A stretch of DNA of 64,000 bases from Flammula alnicola (Eukaryota; Basidiomycota; Agaricomycetes; Agaricales; Strophariaceae), in the NCBI GenBank assembly GCA_015499995.1, contig JADNRV010000175.1:43333-107332 (forward strand). Direction: 5' to 3'. A program made the position numbers and the translations under genes. Below, piece after piece: positions 56,493 to 64,000 of the stretch (position 1 is its first letter; every line of letters begins with the position of its first letter). The notes beneath the pieces were generated by a model. That model did no database searches. It was not told the origin of the DNA and saw nothing but the letters and a program-made list of their open reading frames with translations.

Positions 56493-58985
56493 TCAGTCTC
56501 TCGCTCTTCTACGCACCTCCTTCTCCTTCATCTCCACCCGCTCCTTGTTCCTCAACAAACAGTAATCACCAAACTCGTTCTGGCTTTGCCATTTACTTCC
56601 GGGCAACCAGAACATGCGTGTGAGGAGGAAAGAGTGCCGCGCATCGAGGAACGGATGGCAGGATACCCTCTCCCAGGTGTCGGTCATCGTTGCGTATCGC
56701 GGTTCTAGAGACGTGGAGCTAGGGTGCAGGGGGAAGTCCAAGTCGATGAGGTAGTCGCACTGACTAACAGGAACCTATAAAGTTAAAAAAGAACGAATAG
56801 TTAACATAAAAAAAATTAGGATAGTCAAAGAAACGCAAACACACATAATGCGACATATCCTCCTTATTCAAATCATTCAAATCCTTCGGTACGTATGTCG
56901 TCTGCGGCTTCATCCAGAGTTTATCCGAAAGCCTCTTAACAACCCTGGTCTCTCCTCCCTCAGCAGCGCCCGCCAGCTGCTCCTCGAAATGCCTCGGCAA
57001 CATCCCATCAAACTCGCTCTTCACGAACTCGACCCTAATTCCATTCGGAACGAGGTAGCTCCCAGGGAACCGATGCCACTCCTTGCCGAAGCACAACGCC
57101 AGGTCGAAGTCCTTGATTGGTGTGAGGTCGATACGTGGTCTATCTTCCTCCGACGTGCCTTCCGGGTATACTGGGAGCAGACCAGTGACGTTGAGCAGCC
57201 GAGGCACCTCTGTGGCTTGGAATGCCAAGGCGGCGCTGAACGGTGCATGATAGTACTGGAAGAGAGCGAGGATGCGCGAAAGGGAGATGACGGAAGACGC
57301 AACGACCACAGACAACGTAAGGTTGCTGAAAATCAAAGACTGCGAGGCCTAGGTGTGTTTTCGTCAGCTCAACGAAGCAACAAACTTCAGCAAACAGTAT
57401 TGAGTTTAACTCACTCTGTAAGGCGATTTAGTGACTTTGACGAATGCAACCTCCGTCCAACCTCGGACGAGGTACACACAAACAGCGGCATTGAAGCACA
57501 GCAATGGGTACGCAGGGAACATGAAACGTTCCTCCTTATGCGGCTGCAGTGTCAAAATCCCAAGCCATACGTACAGCGGTGCAAGCCTCAACGCGAGTAT
57601 GGTAAACGGCGAGCTCTGGTTGGCGGTAGGAGTGGTGAACCCGAGACGTTTACGATCGATGAAGTAGGAAATACTCAAAGCAGGAAGAGATAGCAGGGCG
57701 AGGAACGGGAGGTAGTTGAAGTTGACGATGAGATTGTTGATGTAAAAGTCCCACGGAGCCGTGCCGTAGAGGTTTGGGCCACGTTCAGAGCCGCCAAAGA
57801 TATTGTAGTGGATGATGTTCCATGGAACGATTTCGAGTTTGCCGTATGCGAGACTGTCGATGCCTATGACGGGAATCTGAAGGAGGAAGAGCTAAATGAA
57901 TGCCAAGTGTCAAAGAAGAGAACACTCACGAAGATGAGCGATGCTGCAAGACCAGCTCCGACAAGTCGAGTGACTCGGTTCTTAAACCAGGGGAGGCGAT
58001 CCTCGGGTGTGACAATGTCCGCTCCATAGACAAATAGCTCCTCGAAAACGAAGGGAATCGCAAGTGCCAGAGCGAATGGCCATCCTACAATAGCGCCAGT
58101 TGCAAATAGCAGAGTGGCAGCAAGCGTACGGCGGCTATTCTTCGTGCTGGTGGGGGTAAACGCATACGAGAATGCCAGAGCGGAAGTATACATGGCGAAT
58201 GTCGACGGAAGGAAGGCTGAACGGGTAGGCAATTAGACTCCTGAACTTCCTATAAACAAAACAGGTATACTTACCTACAGACGCATTCCACATCCCCGCG
58301 CTGAAGAGCATGAAGAAGAAATAGTAACGTCCTACGCGTTCGTTGATTCTCTCGACTATGGTTCGGAACAATGTTGCTTCGACGAGAACTGAGATCGTTG
58401 CCAGGAAGATACGGACGGCGAAGAAGGCTGCACGCTACTCGCATCAAACTCTCAACAGGATAATAACTTTGTTGTATGAACGCTGACGTACCTTGTCACC
58501 AGAGAGCACAATATTTCCAATGTGAGGCGGGATATAATGCAGAAGAATGTAGGCCCAGCTTCTAAGAGCATATTGGGGTGATAGCTCCCATGTCTGGAAC
58601 CCGTATCCTTGCTCCAGAAAGTGCAGAGGTTCCCAGAAATTGTACACTGAGGTTCAGAGTAGATGAGTTATCATGCGGTGCCAGCGAATCAGAGGAGCTT
58701 GGACCTTCGTCGCAGTCGCTGATATTAGAGTACATTGCTCCAGAGACTCGGGCCAGTAAGAGGATGCGAACGGCAAGAGAGAATGACGGGACCCATGGTC
58801 GACGCTGAGCTCTATAGATCCTTCATAAGCTTGCAGTTCTCAGAAACACAGGAAATCGACACAGTAACTTGCCTGCGAAGCTGGTCTTGCAGAATACCGG
58901 TATGACGCGCTGCAGGTGCAGCTTTTGGCTTTTGAGGATCATTTGTTGGTCGCCTGAAGGTCAGGTTCTGAACCTGCGACGACAT
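56493..58985 (-). CDS. ALG9: Dol-P-Man alpha-1,2-mannosyltransferase ALG9
   Basis: Eight exons (58985-58869, 58804-58705, 58646-58492, 58434-58275, 58216-57930, 57876-57415, 57348-56845, 56774-56493), phase-consistent, 688 aa. This is a GT22 multi-span ER membrane enzyme that adds the alpha-1,2-linked mannoses (seventh and ninth) from dolichol-phosphate mannose to the lipid-linked N-glycan precursor in the ER lumen. Diagnostic motifs: SDCDEVYNFWEPLHF with the catalytic acidic pair in the first lumenal loop, and PHKEERFMFPAYPLL, the GT22 signature. About ten hydrophobic segments are visible (for example TLAATLLFATGAIVGWPFAL). The C-terminal lumenal part ends in a basic tail (KEKEVRRRARD). Length is a little above the yeast protein. 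A MITE sits about 107 bp upstream of the start codon. Confidence 0.9.
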
Positions 58986-59091
58986 TTTTGTAGACCAGAG
59001 AGCCTTACGTAGATTTGTCGGAGGATGTCGTCCACGTTCAGAATCGGAACCTCGGCAGGACCCTGCTTTATGCTGTCAGATGTCCGATCCT

Positions 59092-59378
59092 TACAGTGAC
59101 TTGCATATCAAACTGCACAAGGATTTTTTTTTCGACTTGCTGACAAAGTGATGGTGCCTCGCGGCATACCTCGGCTGCTAGCATGGAGACGGAGGTTCGG
59201 GAGTGATTGATGGTGCCTCTCGGCGGTTGGGTGCCGAGAGGTGGCGGAGAGGCTCCCACTTCCGAAACTCAGTCTCCGACTCTCCGTGTTGTTGGCCGAG
59301 GCATGCCGCGAGGCACCATCACTTTGTCAGCAAGTTGAAAAAAAAATCCGTGTGCAGTTTGATATGCAAGTCACTGTA
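59092..59378. mobile_element. Fold-back MITE with about 85-bp terminal inverted repeats
   Basis: The ends read CAGTGACTTGCATATCAAAC on both strands, inside TA on either side. The two arms (about 59094-59178 and 59292-59376) differ at only a few positions, so the single strand would fold into a long hairpin; the centre holds a further small hairpin (CCTCTCGGC/GCCGAGAGG). It has no coding capacity. The TA target and CAGTG terminus suggest mobilisation by a Tc1/mariner-type transposase. The flanks match an uninterrupted copy at 59414-59436. Confidence 0.8.
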
Positions 59379-59801
59379 TGCGGACGGAAATGGTCACAAA
59401 ATCCTGCCTATGTTCGATCCTTATGCGGACGGAAACCGAAAAATTTGGCCGGACGTCCGATCCAAACAGGGTCCGGAAGTGGCTGGTCGGCACGCAGGTC
59501 CGATCCAAATTCGTACATTTGTGCATGGTCGTCGGTGGTCCTTTGTATCAAACACGACCAACAAAATATTTCTTTGTTGATCGTCACCTCCACAGGCATT
59601 GTTTGTTAGCATTTGTCTTTTCGTAGCACATAACTTATTCACGCGTCGCGTCACCACTCTCCTATTTGCGTATACCGCACCTTATTTGTTCGTGTAGAAT
59701 CATTGTCGTGTATAAATTCCTCCCCCTTTCTCTTTCTTTCCCTCAGTTGTTTATCGTTCTCTGAACGTTACGCTGAGACTTTATCGTTCTAGGACTCTAA
59801 A

Positions 59802-59815
59802 AGGTTATGGGCCCC
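59802..59815 (+). other. Putative copia primer-binding site
   Basis: AGGTTATGGGCCCC, about 260 bp upstream of the gag start, is complementary (one mismatch in GGTTATGGGCCC) to the anticodon region of initiator tRNA-Met, as used by Drosophila copia and some Ty5-like elements. The 5' LTR should end just before it; the LTR start was not resolved. A TATA-like tataaatt at about 59711 would fit the LTR promoter. Confidence 0.4.
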
Positions 59816-60074
59816 GCTTGTTAAAGCCAAGCGACATATACCCTCAAACGAGTCTAAGTGTTTTCGCTTAAAAACAACTCATCGCCCTTGGCGATTATCT
59901 TCATTGTGCTCTCGCTCTTGGTTCATACCTTAGACGGCGCACACATACTCGTTGTCACACTCTGTCAACGTACTCTCTGCGTATCCTTCTGCGGTTTATA
60001 CCTCTGAAAATGCGCATATATTCCTTGTTTTCACATCCTGTCAACAAATTCCTCCGCATATAGTCACTCTCACT

Positions 60075-61352
60075 ATGTCAACAATCAAACTCGATCACAT
60101 CGAACTTCTCGTCGGTCCGTCGAACTTCGAAATCTGGAAGCGAGGAATCAGTCAGGTACTCCAGGGCGAAGGCTTCTGGGGACACGTCGAGGGCGATGCG
60201 AACATTTACTCCGCATTTCCCATCGAGCCTGTACCTGCCGTTCCCACAGCAGCCTCTACTGCAGCACAGATTACTGAGTATCGCGACTGGTGGAAGGCCG
60301 ATTCCAAGGCGCGCACCATCATCGAGCGACGGATAACTCCTGTAACCCTTGCGCTTTTGCCACAAGGTGTTACTGTTAGCGCTCGAACCGTTTGGGAAAC
60401 CTTGAAGACTCTATACGGTCGCAAAGACATCATGTCCCAATTCGAGCTTCATGACCGTCTCGCCAATGCTAAGCTCAAGGATCATCGTGACTTAGAGCGC
60501 TACATCGGTGAATTCAGAACTGGTCGCTTACGCTTCATCGAAATGGGCGTCACCTACACAGAGTACGACATGGTTCATTCAATTATCCGTGGTCTACCAT
60601 CTTCCGGTTCCTGGCCACACTTCGCAATGCTCATTACGCAGAATACTCAGGATCATATTGACACCCAGAGCCATGCTGCCATTCCCGCTGCACCCGACAC
60701 TCTTCTCGACCGCATCGTGAATCGTCTTGTGATTGAATGCCAGCGCATAGAATCCTCCAAACCATCCAAATCTGGTCCTGGCTCGGAGTATTGCAATCAC
60801 GCCGGCGCAGCATCTGACACCATTTACAAACACGAGAAAAACCCCGATGGTGTTCTCTGCACTAACTGCGGAAAGAGATCACACGATGTCGCGCACTGCT
60901 TCGCTAAAGGAGGCGGCATGGAAGGCCAAGGACCTAAGGGTAAAGTGAAGCCCAAACCCAAGCCTGAACTCGCCGCTATCGCGCATTCGTCTCCCAGTCT
61001 TCCAGATCCCGACGCCTACATAGGCGATCTGTCCTGTGCTTCCATCAAAGAGCCTACTGACTCTGAGTTTGCTGCTCTTCTCTCTGCCGGCACAGCTGCG
61101 ATCCTTGACTCTGGGACATCCTCTCACCTGTTTAAAGACCGCGACGTTTTCTGGACGTACGAGGTGACTCAGGCTCGTGAGATGACGACCGCGAACCATG
61201 GCATTCTGAAGACTATGGCTAGCGGCGATTGCCTTGTACGCTTCACTATAGGGAACAAATCCACGACTGTCAAATTTTGTGATTGTCTCCACGCGCCGTT
61301 GAAGAGACCGCGAGCGGCTAGCTGTGAACGGACTACCATTCTTCTTACCTGA
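60075..61352 (+). CDS. Truncated Ty1/copia gag-protease ORF
   Basis: Open frame of 425 aa from MSTIKLDHIELLVG (an upstream in-frame ATG lies at 59952). The gag region has the usual NFEIWKRGISQVL start, YRDWWKADSKARTII, VWETLKTLYG and LKDHRDLERYIGEF. A zinc knuckle CTNCGKRSHDVAHC follows (CX2CX4HX4C), then the protease active site AAILDSGTSSHLF. The homology stops near KFCDCLHAPL (about 61300), where a complete element would run on into integrase and reverse transcriptase; the last 13 codons are unrelated. No pol is found downstream, so the element is 3'-truncated or interrupted and cannot be autonomous. Confidence 0.82.
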   Translation: MSTIKLDHIELLVGPSNFEIWKRGISQVLQGEGFWGHVEGDANIYSAFPIEPVPAVPTAASTAAQITEYRDWWKADSKARTIIERRITPVTLALLPQGVTVSARTVWETLKTLYGRKDIMSQFELHDRLANAKLKDHRDLERYIGEFRTGRLRFIEMGVTYTEYDMVHSIIRGLPSSGSWPHFAMLITQNTQDHIDTQSHAAIPAAPDTLLDRIVNRLVIECQRIESSKPSKSGPGSEYCNHAGAASDTIYKHEKNPDGVLCTNCGKRSHDVAHCFAKGGGMEGQGPKGKVKPKPKPELAAIAHSSPSLPDPDAYIGDLSCASIKEPTDSEFAALLSAGTAAILDSGTSSHLFKDRDVFWTYEVTQAREMTTANHGILKTMASGDCLVRFTIGNKSTTVKFCDCLHAPLKRPRAASCERTTILLT

Positions 61353-63198
61353 GCTATTTTTAGCACTTAGTAAAGCTTATAATGTAGTCTAAATGTTACA
61401 AGTCCGGACATTACAATGACAAGACTACTAAGGACTAGAGGAAACTATGCAAGATAACGAGGAATGCGCGGTTTAATAAAGACATTATCATTAGTAACTA
61501 TTGAGATACTAGTCAATACATCTAATGAAGTGTACGGAAATAGGCGCCTTTCAGTAATATCTTAACCATCCGGCCTATACAGCGAGGGCGCGGATCTCTA
61601 GATTAAAAGAACGGACATCTAGGCACACTACAGGACAGGTCGCGTGACATTGCCGAAGGCACCGAGGACAGTGGAGCAGCGGGGTAAAGCAGACGCCCAT
61701 AGACGCGCCTGTAGCAACACCGATCAAAGCTCGGATCAAAGGGATACCAAATTGGGAACACATACCATATCGGGTAATAACTTGGTACAGGAAGATTTCC
61801 GGGGTGCATAACTCGACACAGCGAGATCCCAGATGCACGCCGAGGGTACCAAGATACCGGGTACAGAGGACGAAGGGTTACAACCCTAATCACGAGCATT
61901 ATCTCGGACAGAACGTGCGTGGATTGCCCGAGCGTCTCCGACGAAATGTAAGCGCGTCTATGCTCCGGTCAGTCTATAGCCAATGACAGGACAAGATACC
62001 AATGAAAACGAAAGGTCACGAGCCTGTATACCACGCGGTCGAGGAGGAGTAAGTCTTAGGCGCTTAAGTTAGCCGAACCGACGACGATCTGAGCTCCCGA
62101 TCCAACCAAAAAGGCATGATTGAGCGGATGAGCACGGAAACTGTACTCCACAAGGCCGCCGCTCGCGCACAAATGCCCATGAAATCTCTATATTCTCGTC
62201 ATTGCGTCTATGTAATAATATATCGTCTCAGTAGTATATAAGCAGCCCTGTAACACCGTAGAACACAAGCAATTTACCACCCACGAGATACAAGCGCTTA
62301 AGAATTATATCTTAAGTGTTTCACCTCTAAGTACCAAGTAGCTTCAAAGCGAGAGTCCCATAATATAAAAAGAAACCAAGTAACGATATAAACGAACTGT
62401 TAAGACGAGAACGCGTGTCTAAGTGATTCGCCAAGACAAGTAAAGAGAGTTATAAGCCAAGGAACCTGTCTAAGTGACTTGTTCAAAACCTACCCTTTGT
62501 CAAAGGACATCTGGGGACCTGGACTGTAGTGTCGGTGGACGAAAGCGTCTACGCGCCTCTGGCCATTGTTAAGGGACTGTAGTGTCAGCGGATCAGACAT
62601 CTGCGCGCCTCTTTCCACAAGTATAGTTTTTGAGACAAGTAAAGACAAGTTAAAAGGGCATAGAGCCATCTTCTCAATTGGAGAACAAGACAAAGCGAGA
62701 TCAGTTAGCAGTTTGTGCATAGAGCACTAGTTTCCGAGTACCAGACCAGAATTTACACAAGTCTATTGGACTTAAAACGACCCATTGGCTATAAACGCGC
62801 CTAAGGCCTTGCCTGAGCCGTTGTATAGTTAAACACCTTCTTTTATCGCACACCTACTATCAGGTATCGATATTATAAAACTATTATCCTCCCCTTGGAT
62901 GAACTAAGTCAACTAAACATTGATTTGGGTGTTTGAGTGTAGTAAAGTAGTTATTTAAAAGTGAAGCAAGTCGGATTTGATAGTATCTCTCTAATAGACA
63001 TTACAAAGTCTATTGAAAGCGACTACTTGATTATCTAGTAGTTCACACACACCCCGCACTAAGCATCTTTATCTGGAGCCCACCGCGAGAGGGGGTTTCT
63101 AAGATATTTGATACAAGGTTGCGGTAAAAGAGGCGTCGATTATTCGTACAGAAAGTCGTGCTTCAACCTGTATAGGATTTGAATCGTTCAAACGGTGA
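61353..63198. other. LTR-like non-coding retroelement sequence
   Basis: No long frame. A TATA-like AGTATATAAGCAGC at about 62232 is followed by TGTAACACCG. Two direct repeats of about 42 bp beginning GGACTGTAGTGTC and ending GCGCGCCTCT or ACGCGCCTCT lie at about 62520-62562 and 62574-62615, and TGTCTAAGTGA recurs near 62415 and 62468. Position just upstream of a gypsy gag makes an LTR plus leader the best guess; exact ends were not found. Confidence 0.4.
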
Positions 63199-64000
63199 AA
63201 ACCATACAAAATTGAGGGCTCAAGTAATCCTAATAAGGGGAACAAGAGCGCCAATAAACCAGCGTCAGCAGTTGCTTCTTCATCAAAAGCACCAGCAGCA
63301 CGCACCACTTATAATTCTATAAGGGCAGGGACAGAACCCCTACCTTTACCGTTACCAAAGAAAAGAGAACCTTTCTCGAAAGAGAAAACCCGCTCGGACT
63401 ATAGCCAGAAAGTCAGATCTTTAAATAATATTCAAAGCGCACCTCGCAGGATATTATCCAGGACGGCTTCTGTACCTACCCAAAGAGCGACCTCCCCACC
63501 AGAAGAGGAAGAGGAAGATATTACCCAAGAACTTTTCCAGGCGCCAAACATACCAACTAGATCTACTAAAATGGGTATGCCAGCACCAGGAACAAGAGAT
63601 GCGCCGAAGTTTGATCCAGACAAGGAGTCCGAATTGCTGAGATTTATATCTCGCATGGAGGATCTCTATTCTACCCATTCGATCACGGATGACAAGGAGA
63701 AAATAAGGCTACTAGGCAAATATGCCCCAGCGGAAACTGAAGCAGAATGGAGCGCATTTGACGAGTACAAAGCCGGAGCCTGGAAAGCGTTTAGAGACGA
63801 AGTCATAAAAAGCTATCCAGAAGCTGCCGCACTCGAAAGAGGCTCGCTTTACGGTTCAAAAAGATATGCGCAGAGAAAGCGGGCGGCATGGGATTCCTAG
63901 GCAAGACCTTCATGCTCTATTAAGTCTGAAACGAGCGTTCGTTGCAGAAGCCGAAAAACTGTTGGTACCCCAGCGCTTATGTCAAATAAAGAGCTAGTGG
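63199..64000 (+). pseudogene. Broken Ty3/gypsy gag, running off the window
   Basis: An open frame runs from 63199 but has no ATG until 63571 (MGMPAPGTRDAPKFDPDKES). The region after it looks like gypsy gag (KFDPDKESELLRFISRMEDL, KIRLLGKYAPAETEAEW). The frame reaches a stop at 63900, but gag-like sequence continues in another frame (LLSLKRAFVAEAEKLLVPQR), so a frameshift lies near the A-run at about 63862; a second shift occurs near 63970. It is probably a dead copy. The element continues beyond the right edge. Confidence 0.65.

Noticed and set aside
1..64000. CRISPR arrays, bacterial operons or riboswitches
   Set aside because: No regularly spaced repeats were seen, and the genes are clearly eukaryotic with spliceosomal introns.

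Overview
The window looks like a piece of an Agaricomycete (mushroom-forming basidiomycete) nuclear genome. The support is: many short GT-AG introns of about 50-80 nt in nearly every gene; families expanded in basidiomycetes (FunK1 fungal-type kinases, F-box/leucine-rich proteins, seven-helix membrane proteins with a DUF6533-like signature, a DUF6698-like protein); and the transposable elements present (tnp2/CACTA, Plavaka, Ty1/copia and Ty3/gypsy retroelements, TA-flanked MITEs). No sequence search was possible. Family names rest on motifs recognised by eye, and gene models on splice-site and reading-frame logic.

Layout. 1-6.9 kb: no gene I can support. 6.9-23 kb, host genes: an F-box protein (+), a secreted polysaccharide deacetylase (+), a DUF6533-like seven-helix protein (-), a FunK1 kinase (+), an unknown protein (-), a truncated catalytically dead FunK1 copy (-), an Alr4036-type FMN-binding protein (+), and an intron-containing tRNA-Pro(AGG). 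23.2-25 kb: no gene. 25-36 kb: a small acidic protein (-) divergent from a bestrophin-like channel (+), a second seven-helix membrane protein (-), a MITE, and a copper amine oxidase (+) with a possible GATA-factor site cluster upstream.

36,025-53,709: the main discovery. A 17.7-kb element is bounded by perfect 12-bp terminal inverted repeats beginning CACTA and flanked on both sides by the 3-bp duplication TGA. It holds two apparently intact but different transposase genes (a 1037-aa tnp2/CACTA type and a 959-aa Plavaka type), a DUF6698-like gene, a repeat-containing nuclear-looking protein and a small third ORF. It sits between the convergent ends of the amine oxidase gene and an unknown 752-aa gene.

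53.9-59 kb: the unknown 752-aa protein (-) and the ER mannosyltransferase ALG9 (-). 59.1-64 kb: a fold-back MITE in the ALG9 upstream region with a copy of its empty site close by, a truncated Ty1/copia gag-protease ORF with a likely half-tRNA-Met primer site, LTR-like sequence, and a decayed Ty3/gypsy gag running off the right edge.

Two host genes appear to need microexons: 2 nt in the DUF6533-like gene, where it closes the frame, and 3 nt in the bestrophin gene, where it gives what I recall as the family motif. There is no operon logic here. Functionally the host genes are separate: cell-wall polysaccharide, amine catabolism, N-glycosylation, anion transport, signalling.
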